A stretch of 64,000 bases of DNA from CAYPHA01 sp964410215 (lineage in GTDB: Bacteria > Calditrichota > Calditrichia > Calditrichales > CAYPHA01): NCBI GenBank assembly GCA_964410215.1, contig CAYPHA010000010.1, forward strand, positions 1 through 64,000. Direction: 5' to 3'. The notes under the pieces were generated by a model. The model did no database searches. It had not been told where the DNA came from and saw only the letters and a program-made list of their open reading frames with translations. Of this stretch, positions 25,495 through 35,153 are shown piece after piece; the stretch's first letter is position 1; the number at the start of each line of letters is the position of its first letter. The position numbers and the translations under genes are program-made.

Positions 25495-26886
25495 TCACGA
25501 TTTCAGTATGTCCTGCAGGGCTGAAAGAATTACCGCTTCTTCTTCAACGGTTACTGTCCGCAGATCCAGGCAGACCGTATCTTCATCGATATAACTGAAA
25601 ACAGGTGTATGGCGATTACGTAATTTTGCAGCCAGGGCATTCGCCGACATCCCGGGCGGTGTCACCGCAATTGCCCATGTATCCAGTTCCATGATGGGAT
25701 AGGCCCCGCTGCCCACCCGGCCGGTGGTCGCTTTCAGTGTACACCGTTTTCTGACCGAAGCGGGTAACCGGTTAACAAACTGTTCACAACGTTCCTTAAG
25801 CTGGTCCGCAGAAAGCGTCAGGGCCCTGATGGAATCCAGGCGTTCCACGGTATGGTCGATGTACAGGTATTCACCAAGAATCATTTGCAGCATTTTAATC
25901 ATAAACTTATCCAGTCGCAGGGCACGCAGCATTTGATTCTTCCTGCATTTTTTCACCCAGTGCTCTTTTCCGACGATGATACCCGCCTGCGGGCCGCCTA
26001 ATAGTTTATCGCCTGAGAAAGAAATCAGATCAAGACCACATTCCACCATATCTGCAACCACAGGTTCACTGTCGGAACCGAATACAGCCGTATCGATCAG
26101 GGAACCGCTGCCCAGATCGAACGCGATCGGTACCGTGTATTTTCTCCCCAAAGCGACAATATCTTCTATCTTAGGCTTCTGTGCGAAGCCTTCTATCGTG
26201 TAGTTACTTGGATGACAAATCAGAATAGCGCCGGTTTTCGGACTGATAGCCTGTTCATAATCAGACAGGTGGGTTTTATTTGTTGTACCGACCTCCCGCA
26301 GTTTACAGCCACTGATACGCATTACATCCGGCATACGAAACGAACCGCCGATTTCAATGAGTTCCCCCCTTGAAATGATCACCTCTTTATTTCTGCCAAT
26401 GGTATTGAGCATCAGCATCACCGCAGCGGCATTATTATTAACGGCCAGACCGTCTTCCGCGCCTGTTAAAAGACGCAGTATTCCACTGAGGTGATCATTC
26501 CTCTGCCCCCTTTTTCCATCTTCCAGACGGATTTCCAGGTTCGCGTAACGGCTTACCGTTTTCAGTTTTTCAACATAATCCGTATGAACAGGTGCACGCC
26601 CCATGCCCGTATGCAGCACGATACCAGTTGCGTTAACCACTTTTTTCAGGCTGCCTTCCAAAAGCTGTCCGATCCGGCCGGAGACAGAGGCAATAACAGC
26701 TTTTTCCAGTTGTTGCCTGGTTCGCGTTTCCAGCTTATGCTTACGGGGATACGTACGCAGATCATTTAGCTGATCCACTGTCACACGCTTTACATACAAG
26801 GGGTTAAGATTCGGATATATCTGTGCAACCGGTTCAAGGATGGAATTGACTGATGGTATTTTTTTTAAATGCTCTTCCAGTTTCAT
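25495..26886 (-). CDS. selA: L-seryl-tRNA(Sec) selenium transferase
   Basis: 463 residues, the typical length. SelA converts seryl-tRNA(Sec) to selenocysteyl-tRNA(Sec) using selenophosphate and pyridoxal phosphate. The N-terminal helical domain (IPSVNSILEPV) precedes the fold-type I PLP core: NATGIVLHTGMGRAPV (85-100), VNNNAAAVMLML, FDLGSGSLID, and the PLP lysine K294 in FSGDKLLGGPQAG. The gene begins 8 bp after the CorC-type gene stops. SelB is encoded 6.7 kb away on the same strand, with five genes between, rather than in the usual selAB pair. Confidence 0.96.
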   Translation of the reverse strand: MKLEEHLKKIPSVNSILEPVAQIYPNLNPLYVKRVTVDQLNDLRTYPRKHKLETRTRQQLEKAVIASVSGRIGQLLEGSLKKVVNATGIVLHTGMGRAPVHTDYVEKLKTVSRYANLEIRLEDGKRGQRNDHLSGILRLLTGAEDGLAVNNNAAAVMLMLNTIGRNKEVIISRGELIEIGGSFRMPDVMRISGCKLREVGTTNKTHLSDYEQAISPKTGAILICHPSNYTIEGFAQKPKIEDIVALGRKYTVPIAFDLGSGSLIDTAVFGSDSEPVVADMVECGLDLISFSGDKLLGGPQAGIIVGKEHWVKKCRKNQMLRALRLDKFMIKMLQMILGEYLYIDHTVERLDSIRALTLSADQLKERCEQFVNRLPASVRKRCTLKATTGRVGSGAYPIMELDTWAIAVTPPGMSANALAAKLRNRHTPVFSYIDEDTVCLDLRTVTVEEEAVILSALQDILKS

Positions 26887-26893
26887 CCTCCGC

Positions 26894-28195
26894 TCAGATA
26901 TGTTTCTTCGTTCCGGGTACGTTCTTTTTACGGTTCATAATACGAACCTGCTGAATGCGTCGTCTGAATACTTTTTCTACAATAAAATCATACCCATTCC
27001 AGGATACTTTTTCCCGGGCTTTGGGCACCGATCCCAATTGTCCCAGTAAAAATCCGGCCAGTGTTTCGACACCTTCCTCCGTGGGCAATTGCAGACCAAG
27101 CTGTTCATTGATTTCTTCCAGTGGCATGCTTCCGTTAACGATGAAGGTTTCTTCATTCACCTTTTCAAATAAAGGTTGTTCCTGATCGTATTCATCCTGG
27201 ATTTCCCCTACGATCTCTTCGATAATATCTTCAAGTGTTACCAGTCCCGACGTACCGCCGTATTCATCGACGACCACAGCCATATGTATCTTTTCCTTCT
27301 GGAATTCCCTGAGCAGTTCATTAATTTTTTTCTGTTCCGGAACATAATAAGGCGGATGGGTCAGTTTAACGAGATTGAATTCGGCATTGGTACGCCGTTT
27401 GATCAGGGGCAGCAGATCCTTGACATAGAGGATGCCGACAATATTATCAACTGTTTCCGAAAAAACGGGAATCCGGCTGTGCGAACATTCCTTTACCACT
27501 TTTAATACATTCGTGAGTGAAGTGTTCTGCTCAACACAGATCATATCAATGCGCGGGACCATAATTTCCCGGGCCATCGTTTCACTCATTTCGAAAATAC
27601 TGTGAATCATCTCCTTTTCATCTTTCTGGAGCGCACCTTTTTCCTCGCCGACATCGACCAGGGTTCTGAGTTCATCTTCGGAGAGATTATACTTATCTTT
27701 TCCCAGGCCGAGTGAGGTACTCAGGCTGTGTGATAGAAGGTCAAACATCACAACAACCGGATAAAACAGATAATAGAAAAAAGTTACCGGATAAGCGAAT
27801 CGAACCGCCATTTTCTGAGGATGTTTTGACGATGTTACCTTGGGCAGAATTTCACTGAAGAACAGGATAAACAAGGTCACCACGACGACATTCACGATCA
27901 ATATAATTAATTCATTGAATCCGGCCTCCCTGCTCCATCGTGTACTGACAATAGCGGCGAGCGAAGCCGTGGAGACGTTTACCAGTGTGTTACCAATTAT
28001 GATGGTAATAAGAAGCTTTTTGGGCTCTTTTAATAAAACAGCCACCTGTCGCGACATGACGTGTTTACTTTTACGCAGCTTTTCAACGCCTGATTTATTT
28101 AACGAGAAAAAGGCCGTTTCCGACCCGGAAAAGAATGCCGACAAGGTAAGGAATACGATGAAGGTTACAACATAAGCGTAAAATGATGGATCCAA
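26894..28195 (-). CDS. CNNM/CorC-type transporter-associated membrane protein (hemolysin-C family)
   Basis: 433 residues starting at a TTG at 28195 (the only convenient initiator in frame). The N-terminal DUF21 domain has four membrane helices with SGSETAFFSLNKS and GNTLVNVSTASLA; this is the CNNM transporter core. Two CBS domains follow (MVPRIDMICVEQ... and IHMAVVVDEYGGTSGLVTLEDI), then a CorC/HlyC C-terminal domain with VNGSMPLEEINEQLGL and a VFRRRIQQVRI end. Such proteins are associated with Mg2+/Co2+ efflux or, in the FCB group, gliding. It ends 8 bp before selA, so they probably share a transcript. Confidence 0.9.
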   Translation of the reverse strand: MDPSFYAYVVTFIVFLTLSAFFSGSETAFFSLNKSGVEKLRKSKHVMSRQVAVLLKEPKKLLITIIIGNTLVNVSTASLAAIVSTRWSREAGFNELIILIVNVVVVTLFILFFSEILPKVTSSKHPQKMAVRFAYPVTFFYYLFYPVVVMFDLLSHSLSTSLGLGKDKYNLSEDELRTLVDVGEEKGALQKDEKEMIHSIFEMSETMAREIMVPRIDMICVEQNTSLTNVLKVVKECSHSRIPVFSETVDNIVGILYVKDLLPLIKRRTNAEFNLVKLTHPPYYVPEQKKINELLREFQKEKIHMAVVVDEYGGTSGLVTLEDIIEEIVGEIQDEYDQEQPLFEKVNEETFIVNGSMPLEEINEQLGLQLPTEEGVETLAGFLLGQLGSVPKAREKVSWNGYDFIVEKVFRRRIQQVRIMNRKKNVPGTKKHI

Positions 28196-28303
28196 AATAT
28201 GAAACTGTCTCCTCTGTCAGTACAACATTAAAACAATTATGGTCTCAGGAACGGCGATGCATCCGCATAATGAATTTATTATTTTTGTCCCTTAATTACA
28301 ACA

Positions 28304-28738
28304 TCAGGAAGCCACTACAGGAAAATCTTTTTTAATAAGATCCAGATATTTTTCCTCTTCGGTTTTCATCGCCTGCCGGTCGGCTTCTTCCTCATCCGTA
28401 TATCCTCTTAGATGCAGCAAACCATGGATAATCAAACGGGATATTTCTTCTGCCAGACTGACACCATATTGCATACTCTGCCTGACAGCCTGCTCAACAC
28501 CGATGTATATTTCGGCATCGATTACTTCCTCTTCCAAATTGAATGTGATGACATCGGTCTCAGTATCATCATCGAAATACTGTTTGTGCAGTTTTTTTAT
28601 CATTATATCATCGCAGAAAATCAGGGAACAACTTCCATTTTCCATGCCAAGGAGTTCCAAAAGTGCGGCGACAATATTTTGTGCCGGTATCTGCTCCAAT
28701 TCCGGGTAGGATTCCTGTTGCAGAACGTCAATTTCCAT
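28304..28738 (-). CDS. ybeY: Endoribonuclease YbeY
   Basis: 144 residues from the ATG at 28738; a longer frame upstream merely overlaps the HD protein and is rejected. YbeY is the single-strand RNase involved in 16S rRNA maturation and ribosome quality control. The zinc motif reads IIHGLLHLRGYTDEEEAD; the third histidine of the classical HxxxHxxxxxH is replaced by Asp (GYTDEE), as is common in Bacteroidetes-type YbeY. DVITFNLEEE matches the usual 'DVLSFP' block. The start overlaps the end of the upstream HD phosphohydrolase gene by 11 bp, which fits the conserved PgpH-YbeY gene order. Confidence 0.93.
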   Translation of the reverse strand: MEIDVLQQESYPELEQIPAQNIVAALLELLGMENGSCSLIFCDDIMIKKLHKQYFDDDTETDVITFNLEEEVIDAEIYIGVEQAVRQSMQYGVSLAEEISRLIIHGLLHLRGYTDEEEADRQAMKTEEEKYLDLIKKDFPVVAS

Positions 28739-31028
28739 TTTTTGATTCCTGTTCCGCTTTCTGTGATTTCGTTTTTGTACCGGCTTTGGATTTCTCGCTG
28801 TCAGGGTATTCAATGCGATGCTGAAATACGCCGAACAGGACAGGCATAAAGGCATCGATAATCAGTTTCAGATCCTTGAAGGTCAGATTGCATTCATCAA
28901 GTTCACCATCCCTGAAACGCTGATCGACCAGCTCTTCCACGAAGGCACGCAACCGTGTGGGTGTCGGATTCTGCACCGTTCGGGTTGCCGCTTCAACCGC
29001 GTCGGCCAGCATCACGATGGCCGTCTCCTTAGACTGCGGTTTCGGCCCGGGATAACGAAAATCGGATTCGTTTATATCATCTTTATCTCCGGCATGTTCC
29101 CTGGCCTTATGGTAAAAATACTTCATAATATTCGTACCATGGTGCTCCGGAATGAAGTCCCTGATCGACTTTGGTATTCCGAAACGCTTGGCCATCTCAA
29201 TGCCGTTTTTAACGTGAGAACTCAACACCAGCGCGCTCATGTTCGGCGAGAGTTTGCCGTGACGGTTGTCGGAATCCATCTGGTTTTCGACAAAATACTC
29301 CGGTTTTTCCATTTTTCCGATATCATGGTAATAGCTTCCGACCCTGGCCAGCAGCGGGTTGGCTTCAATGGCTTTGGCTGCGGCTTCCGACAGGGTACCT
29401 ACGACCATGCTGTGATGGAAGGTACCCGGCGCTTCCAGGGACAGGCGCTTCAACAGAGGGTGATTGAGATCCGACAACTCTAGCAGTGTTACATCCGTCG
29501 TTACATCAAACGCTCGTTCGAAAACACCCAGTATCATGAACGTGATGAAAGATGAAAAAATGGCATTGGGCAGCAGGTTATAGGTAAAGACACGAAAAAG
29601 ATCCATGAAAGAATCATAACGCATGGCGGTCAGAGATAAGATCACCAGGAAATAAGCGACAGCTATAAAGATAATGGCTTTAAAAATCTGGTTACGCGTA
29701 CGAATTTCATACACTGAATAGATCGAAACCATCCCGCTGATCAGCGTCAGAAGTGTTATATCGACACCACCGCCCTGCACACCTCCGAGGATCAGGGCAA
29801 TTGCCGCTGTCACGACAAAAGCGATGCCGGAATCGATCAGGATAGCCAGTAACATGGAAGCAATAGTCGTGGGGATCAGATAAACCGGCCAATCCAGCGG
29901 TCCGGATATAATGGCGGCCAGGATAAGCTGAATCATCATTATCAGGCTGATCATTAACAGTTTTTTATTGTCATTGAACAGCTTTCTGCGGAATGAGAAC
30001 AGATAAAGCGCTACCATAAAGAGAATCGCGGTGAGAAGCAACGTTTTTCCCAGATAGGCGATGGTATTCTGCCAGTTACCTTCCTGTCTGCTCCGTTCCA
30101 CCTTGGACATTTCCAGCGAATAGAGTCTCTGATAAATTTCCTCGTTGATACGTTCATTGGCATCGACGATACGTTCGTTTTCATAAACCATATCCTTTGT
30201 GAGCGCGACATTGCCCAGTGCGGAATCCATTGCTTTATCGGTAATATTTCTGCTGTATATGACATTGGGTGTAACGACCTGGTCGACAAGATGCAGAATC
30301 ACATCCGTCTGATTCTCATTAAAGGCATTCATCAGGTTCTCGCGGACCGTTTCCATGAATAAATCAACGTCCACGCGGCGATCAGGCGGCAGGTTCTCTT
30401 CAAACGTACCATTGACAAGCCGAACGTTGGGACGCACAATTTTTTCCAGACTTCTGTCCAGGATACCGGACCGGATCAGTCCGGAGATATCATCCAGCCG
30501 TTTTTTAAGTTCCCTGGTTTTACGCGGATTATTCAGGAGGTCATAGAGAAGATTGAGATTGGTCGTCGTAATATCGATATCAAATTTAAGCTTGAGCTCA
30601 TTCTGTACATGGAGTAAGGAATCCCTGCTGATATTTCCGGTTGAATCGGTTGTACTCATCCGGGGATGCTGCCCCTCGATGTATAAAACAACATCGTTTA
30701 GCAAACGGACCTGAGCAGACTTCAGAGAATCGTTCGGAACAAAATAATACGGCACCGATTGCCGGACTTCTTCCCGTTCTTCCTTTATCTCTTCGTCTGT
30801 TTTCAGCACATAAAAATTATAGGGTGCCACCACCTTTTTCGTGGCAATGCTGCCCTCCTTCATATCCGTATATTTAAACGATTTACTGCTCGAAAACAGC
30901 AATGGAATGATGGCAATCAATACGATAAAATAGATGGATTTTATAACAATATCTTTTACGGGGGAACCGCCGATTCCATATTTATCCAGTGATTGGATAA
31001 AATTTTCCCATTTTTTTCTGAGTTCCAT
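28728..31028 (-). CDS. 7TMR-HD (PgpH-like) cyclic-di-AMP phosphodiesterase
   Basis: 766 residues. One N-terminal membrane helix (about 28-48) precedes a large extracytoplasmic 7TMR-HDED domain (to about 315), then about seven membrane helices (to about 480), and a cytoplasmic HD domain with EAPGTFHHSMVVGTLSEAAA, SYYHDIGKMEKPEYF and SSHVKNGIEMAKRFGIP, all metal ligands present. Homologues such as PgpH hydrolyse c-di-AMP. A second-messenger role here is inferred from the family. It overlaps the ACD stop (TAATG) and the start of ybeY. A YbbR/CdaR-like gene occurs elsewhere in the window, but no diadenylate cyclase was seen. Confidence 0.92.
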   Translation of the reverse strand: MELRKKWENFIQSLDKYGIGGSPVKDIVIKSIYFIVLIAIIPLLFSSSKSFKYTDMKEGSIATKKVVAPYNFYVLKTDEEIKEEREEVRQSVPYYFVPNDSLKSAQVRLLNDVVLYIEGQHPRMSTTDSTGNISRDSLLHVQNELKLKFDIDITTTNLNLLYDLLNNPRKTRELKKRLDDISGLIRSGILDRSLEKIVRPNVRLVNGTFEENLPPDRRVDVDLFMETVRENLMNAFNENQTDVILHLVDQVVTPNVIYSRNITDKAMDSALGNVALTKDMVYENERIVDANERINEEIYQRLYSLEMSKVERSRQEGNWQNTIAYLGKTLLLTAILFMVALYLFSFRRKLFNDNKKLLMISLIMMIQLILAAIISGPLDWPVYLIPTTIASMLLAILIDSGIAFVVTAAIALILGGVQGGGVDITLLTLISGMVSIYSVYEIRTRNQIFKAIIFIAVAYFLVILSLTAMRYDSFMDLFRVFTYNLLPNAIFSSFITFMILGVFERAFDVTTDVTLLELSDLNHPLLKRLSLEAPGTFHHSMVVGTLSEAAAKAIEANPLLARVGSYYHDIGKMEKPEYFVENQMDSDNRHGKLSPNMSALVLSSHVKNGIEMAKRFGIPKSIRDFIPEHHGTNIMKYFYHKAREHAGDKDDINESDFRYPGPKPQSKETAIVMLADAVEAATRTVQNPTPTRLRAFVEELVDQRFRDGELDECNLTFKDLKLIIDAFMPVLFGVFQHRIEYPDSEKSKAGTKTKSQKAEQESKNGN

Positions 31029-32179
31029 TATAACGCTTCAATCATTTTTTGCAGTTCACGATAAATTACGATACGCTGTACTTCGGAAGTACCTTCGCCG
31101 ATTTCCAGCAATTTTGCATCCCGCCAGAAGCGTTCCACTTCATATTCCTTCATATAACCATAACCGCCGTGAATCTGGATCGCTTCATTGGCCACGTGGG
31201 TAGCCAGTTCCGTGGCATACAATTTAGCAAGACCGGCGTCGAATTTATACGGCTTGTTTTCCTGCTTCCTGAATGCCGCATTATAAATCATCAGTTCTGC
31301 GCCCTTGATTCTGGTAGCCATATCCGCGAGCTTAAACTGAATAGCCTGGAATTCTCCAATTTTCCTGCCAAACTGTTCCCGTTCCTGGGCATACAGCATA
31401 CTGCGTTTCAGGGACTCCTTTGCGATACCCAGCGCTTGCGCGGCGATACCTATCCGACCGCCATCCAGTATAATCAGGAACTGTTTATATCCCTCGTTAT
31501 ATTTCCCCAGCAGATTCGCTGCGGGCACCCGGCAATCACTGAAATGCAGCATACAGGTCGGTGACGCCCGCATACCGCATTTATTTTCCTTTTTACCCAC
31601 TTCAAATCCGGGAAAATCACGTTCCAGAATAAAACTCGATATACCCTTCGAACCTCGCTCTTTTTCGGTGACAGCCGTAATCACGAAAATATCGGATACT
31701 TCCGCGTTCGTTATATAAATTTTTGATCCATTAATAATATAATGATCACCATCTTTGACAGCCGTGGTCCGGGTGCCGCCGGCATCACTGCCCGCTGAAG
31801 GTTCCGTCAGACCGAACGAGCCGATTTTTTCACCTTCGGCCAGGGGACGCAGATATTTTTCCTTCTGTTCTTCCGTCCCGAACAGTTCTATCGGTGTGGC
31901 CGCAAGTGACACATGGGCCGAATACGAAAGCGCGGTGGAGGCACAGACACGGGCCAGTTCCTCCAGGGCTATGGTATATGATACATAATCGAAACCGGCG
32001 CCGCCATACGTTTCTTCCAGGGGCATCCCCATGAGATTCAATTCCGCCATCTTTTTAAACGTTGCAGCAGGAAACCGCTGTTGTTCGTCAATCTCAATTG
32101 CAATGGGTGCCATTTCCTTTTGTGCAAAGTCCCGCACCATATTCCTGACCAGTTCATGGTCTTCGGTGAAATTCAACAT
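31028..32179 (-). CDS. Acyl-CoA dehydrogenase
   Basis: 383 residues from the ATG at 32179, chosen because GAGGAG precedes it; a longer frame to 32209 only reaches into the ClC gene. The enzyme oxidises acyl-CoA to enoyl-CoA with FAD and passes electrons to ETF. The ACAD signatures are intact: GMPLEETYGGAGFDY, SFGLTEPSAGSDAGGTRT (FAD/substrate loop), EREQFGRKIGEFQAIQF and the C-terminal GYGYMKEYEVERFWRDAK followed by EIGEGTSEVQR, where the EGT glutamate is the catalytic base. It most resembles short-chain (butyryl-type) or branched-chain members. No ETF or beta-oxidation partner is adjacent. Confidence 0.93.
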   Translation of the reverse strand: MLNFTEDHELVRNMVRDFAQKEMAPIAIEIDEQQRFPAATFKKMAELNLMGMPLEETYGGAGFDYVSYTIALEELARVCASTALSYSAHVSLAATPIELFGTEEQKEKYLRPLAEGEKIGSFGLTEPSAGSDAGGTRTTAVKDGDHYIINGSKIYITNAEVSDIFVITAVTEKERGSKGISSFILERDFPGFEVGKKENKCGMRASPTCMLHFSDCRVPAANLLGKYNEGYKQFLIILDGGRIGIAAQALGIAKESLKRSMLYAQEREQFGRKIGEFQAIQFKLADMATRIKGAELMIYNAAFRKQENKPYKFDAGLAKLYATELATHVANEAIQIHGGYGYMKEYEVERFWRDAKLLEIGEGTSEVQRIVIYRELQKMIEAL

Positions 32180-32205
32180 TATTACTCCTCGTCCGGCAAC
32201 GGATC

Positions 32206-34290
32206 TCATAATTTACTGAATCGTTCAATGTCAGATTGCTCCCCGAATACAAGAAGCACATCGTTCATGCGCAAAACCGTTTGCCCCCCGGGTTGAATAT
32301 ACGTATTTTTTTTCTCAATTCCTTCATTTAAACCTCTTCGGATCAGCAGGACCTCGACATTGAACCGTTTTCTGAGCGCGGCCGATTCCAGTGATTTATT
32401 ATAAAGAGATGGTGGCACCTCTATTTCGCTCAAATGATAATTTTCAATCACATGGACCGTTTTTTCCATGCCAAGGTCACGCACACCCTGCCCCATTTCG
32501 CCGGACATGTCCCGCAAGAAAATCTGATGATTGTAAGCAGCGATGACATCCGTCTGCCAGATCGTACCGATAATTTTTCCGTCACCATTATTACTGATAA
32601 CGGGAAGTTCATCCATTTCATTTCTGCCGAATTGTTTCATCACATGATCCAGGTTATCCGTTTCGCGCAGAATGATGACCCTCGGGTTCGCTACGTCTTT
32701 CGCAATCAGCAGATGCTTCAGGGTATCATAATCAAGAAGTGTCTGTCGGATTTCGTGGATAGATATATACCCGGTTATCGTATCATCTCTATCTTTAATA
32801 TAGATGTAATTATGGGGCGAATGTACCATTTTCTCCAGAACAACCGTAAACGGTTCGCTTTCATTGACGATTTCGATGGACTTTTTTGCCACATCTGCAA
32901 CTTTCAGGGATCGAAGGACATTGATCTCACGTCCGCCAAAAATATTGATTCCCCTTCGTACCAGTTTCAATGTATATATGGACTCCCGGTGGAGACGGCT
33001 GGCCAGGAGTGTGGCGATAATGGTGGTGATCATCAGCGGCAGAATAATTTTATAGTCATTGGTTAATTCAAATATAATCAGGATGGCGGCAATCGGTCCA
33101 TGCGTTGCCGCTCCAACCACACCGCCCATGGCAACGAGTGCATAAGCACCCGGCTCTGCCGTCCAGGCAGGAAAAATCTGGTTGATGATACCTCCAAAGA
33201 AGGCACCGAGCATGGCACCGAGAAAAAGGGATGGCGCAAAAATACCGCCGGAACCGCCGGAACCCAGACTGATTGACGTCGCCAATACTTTTATAAATAC
33301 AAGCAACAGGGCAATCTTCCAGACCATGTCGCCGCGAAGCGCGCTATCCATGGAATCATAACCGACACCGAAAATTTCCGGGAATATGAGCCCGATCATT
33401 CCGATAATCATGCCACCGATCGCTCCCTTTACATAATCCGGCAGGGTCAGCCGGTCGAAATAGTCTTCTGAAAAATATAACACTTTAATAAAAAGAATAG
33501 CTGTCAAACCGGCAAGAAACCCCAGAACCACGTAATTGACCAACTCCAGTGGTGACTCGAGATGGTAAACAGGTACTTCAAAAGCCGGAAAATCGCCCAG
33601 GAAATGACGGGAAACGACCGTGGCAACCACTGATGAGATGACAATCGGACTGAACTGGGGAACCGCAAAATCTCCCAGAATAATTTCAACGGCAAAAAGG
33701 GCACCGGCAACAGGCGCATTGAAAGCCGCCGCGATACCGGATGCGGCGCCGCAGGCGACAAATGTACGCATGCGCTTCGGATTCACCTTCAGAAACTGCC
33801 CGACCGTCGAACCGACAGCTGAGCCGATTTGAATTACCGGCCCCTCTCTTCCGACAGAGCCTCCGGAAGCGATATAAACCGCAGATGCAAACAGTTTTGC
33901 CAGGACGACACGGGGGCGGATGATCCCATTACGCAGAGCAATGGCTTCCATTACCTCCGGAACACCGTGTCCTTTTGCCTCTTTTGCCATAAAGCGTATG
34001 ACCAGGCCAACTACGATACCCCCGAATGTCGGGACAGCGATCTTCCAGTACCAGGGTACCATCCCGATTCTCTCAAGAGAAAAACTTCCCTGCCAGAAAA
34101 GTTCCTGAAATAATTTAATGGTATACTGAATCAGTACAGCACCGTAGCCTCCCAGCAGGCCGATGAACACAGCAGCCAGCAGCATGAAAGGATGTTCACT
34201 CAGCTTAAGCTTGTCAAGCAATAAGGCTGAATACTGTGAAGCATGTCGGTACAGGCGAAGATGAACGGGATCAGAGTCGGTTTCTTGCAT
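32206..34290 (-). CDS. ClC-type chloride channel/antiporter with CBS and RCK_C domains
   Basis: 694 residues. The membrane part (about 30-440) contains the ClC pore motifs: GHGVPEVMEAI, SVGREGPVIQIGSAVG with the gating glutamate in GREGP, and SGGSGGIFAPSLFLGAMLG. A cytoplasmic CBS pair (about 465-590) and a TrkA-C/RCK_C domain (about 610-694, with a terminal QPGGQTVLRMNDVLLVFGEQSD) follow. The gating Glu together with a possible proton glutamate suggests an H+/Cl- antiporter or F- exporter-like function, but the distinction is not settled from sequence. The start is 11 bp after panD, so the two may be cotranscribed. Confidence 0.95.
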   Translation of the reverse strand: MQETDSDPVHLRLYRHASQYSALLLDKLKLSEHPFMLLAAVFIGLLGGYGAVLIQYTIKLFQELFWQGSFSLERIGMVPWYWKIAVPTFGGIVVGLVIRFMAKEAKGHGVPEVMEAIALRNGIIRPRVVLAKLFASAVYIASGGSVGREGPVIQIGSAVGSTVGQFLKVNPKRMRTFVACGAASGIAAAFNAPVAGALFAVEIILGDFAVPQFSPIVISSVVATVVSRHFLGDFPAFEVPVYHLESPLELVNYVVLGFLAGLTAILFIKVLYFSEDYFDRLTLPDYVKGAIGGMIIGMIGLIFPEIFGVGYDSMDSALRGDMVWKIALLLVFIKVLATSISLGSGGSGGIFAPSLFLGAMLGAFFGGIINQIFPAWTAEPGAYALVAMGGVVGAATHGPIAAILIIFELTNDYKIILPLMITTIIATLLASRLHRESIYTLKLVRRGINIFGGREINVLRSLKVADVAKKSIEIVNESEPFTVVLEKMVHSPHNYIYIKDRDDTITGYISIHEIRQTLLDYDTLKHLLIAKDVANPRVIILRETDNLDHVMKQFGRNEMDELPVISNNGDGKIIGTIWQTDVIAAYNHQIFLRDMSGEMGQGVRDLGMEKTVHVIENYHLSEIEVPPSLYNKSLESAALRKRFNVEVLLIRRGLNEGIEKKNTYIQPGGQTVLRMNDVLLVFGEQSDIERFSKL

Positions 34291-34301
34291 GCGTTACAAT
34301 T

Positions 34302-34673
34302 TTATATGATTGGTTCACTATGGATATTTTTAATACGGTTTTCGCGGTCGAGCAGGACAGCTTTGGGTTTATGCTGGGGGATTTCGTCATCGTTTAAGTG
34401 CGCATAGGAAATAATAATAACGAGATCACCGACATGAGCAAGGCGGGCAGCGGCACCGTTCAGGCAGATCTGGCCGGTCCCTTTTTTACCCTTGATGGCA
34501 TATGTGGAGAAGCGGGCACCGTTATTGATATTAACAACGTCAACCTTTTCAAACGGCAATATTTCAGCTGCTTCCATCAAATCTGTATCTATTGAAATAC
34601 TGCCTTCATAGTTAAGGTCAGCATCGGTCACGGTAGCACGGTGTATCTTTGACTTTAAAAGTGTTCGCTGCAT
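34302..34673 (-). CDS. panD: Aspartate 1-decarboxylase proenzyme PanD
   Basis: 123 residues from the ATG at 34673, placed eight bases after AAGGG; the longer reading to 34709 has no ribosome site. PanD makes beta-alanine for pantothenate and CoA. It is synthesised as a proenzyme cleaved at Gly24-Ser25 to give the pyruvoyl cofactor: the site is present in LNYEGSISID. NGARFSTYAI, LNGAAARLAHVGDLVIIISYAHL and the NRIKNI tail are also intact. It is followed by the ClC gene. The gap upstream to the PilZ gene (74 bp) contains a weak AT-rich promoter-like stretch only. Confidence 0.96.
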   Translation of the reverse strand: MQRTLLKSKIHRATVTDADLNYEGSISIDTDLMEAAEILPFEKVDVVNINNGARFSTYAIKGKKGTGQICLNGAAARLAHVGDLVIIISYAHLNDDEIPQHKPKAVLLDRENRIKNIHSEPII

Positions 34674-34747
34674 AATTTTCCCTTGAAAATATGTAGCGAA
34701 TTTATACAATTAAAGATTTTAATTCAACTAATTACCAGAACGCTCTA

Positions 34748-35137
34748 TCAGTTATACGCATTAGTAAATTGCTCAATCCGTTTCCGCGAGCGGCGGGAGT
34801 TCGAACGAGCGCCTTCACCAAAGGGCATAAACTCCATGCCGATATATGAAGAATCACTGTTCTGCGCACCCGAAATCCAGCGAATATGTCCTTTTACCTG
34901 TACTTTTTTTCGGTCAGGCATGATGATTTCCAGGTAGAGCGGATCCCCGTAAAACAAATCTCCCCATTCCAGTCCGCTTGATACCTCAAAACAGGCGCCG
35001 CCCATACCCAGGTCTCTTAAAGGAAGCGGTCCATCAAGCTTTTTAAAAAATTCAAAGCCCTGGTCTTTTTTGTAATATACTTTTGCCTGGGGAATTTCCA
35101 CCCTTGGCGTCGTTCTTTTTTCTTCATAAGTTGTCAT
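34748..35137 (-). CDS. PilZ-domain protein
   Basis: 129 residues, no signal peptide or membrane span. The c-di-GMP-binding PilZ pattern is present: RTTPRVEIPQAKVYY (an RxxPR basic patch in place of the canonical RxxxR), DLGMGGACFEVSSG (D/NxSxxG-like, here D-L-G-M-G-G), then LEIIMPDRKKVQVKGHIRWI, and YIGMEFMPFG. Whether it binds c-di-GMP is uncertain because both motifs deviate slightly. Neighbours are panD and DUF6599; the 16-bp gap suggests cotranscription with DUF6599. Confidence 0.75.
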   Translation of the reverse strand: MTTYEEKRTTPRVEIPQAKVYYKKDQGFEFFKKLDGPLPLRDLGMGGACFEVSSGLEWGDLFYGDPLYLEIIMPDRKKVQVKGHIRWISGAQNSDSSYIGMEFMPFGEGARSNSRRSRKRIEQFTNAYN

Positions 35138-35153
35138 TATTCATACTCCGTCT

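Noticed and set aside
28196..28303. Possible small RNA or gene between ybeY and the CorC-type gene
   Set aside because: Only a weak promoter-like AT stretch is visible; no stem-loop or ORF stood out.
28818..29483. 221-residue plus-strand ORF opposite the HD phosphohydrolase
   Set aside because: Antisense shadow of a gene with a clear HD motif; no independent support.
32434..33066. 210-residue plus-strand ORF opposite the ClC gene
   Set aside because: Shadow of the CBS/RCK region; the minus-strand protein has clear domains.
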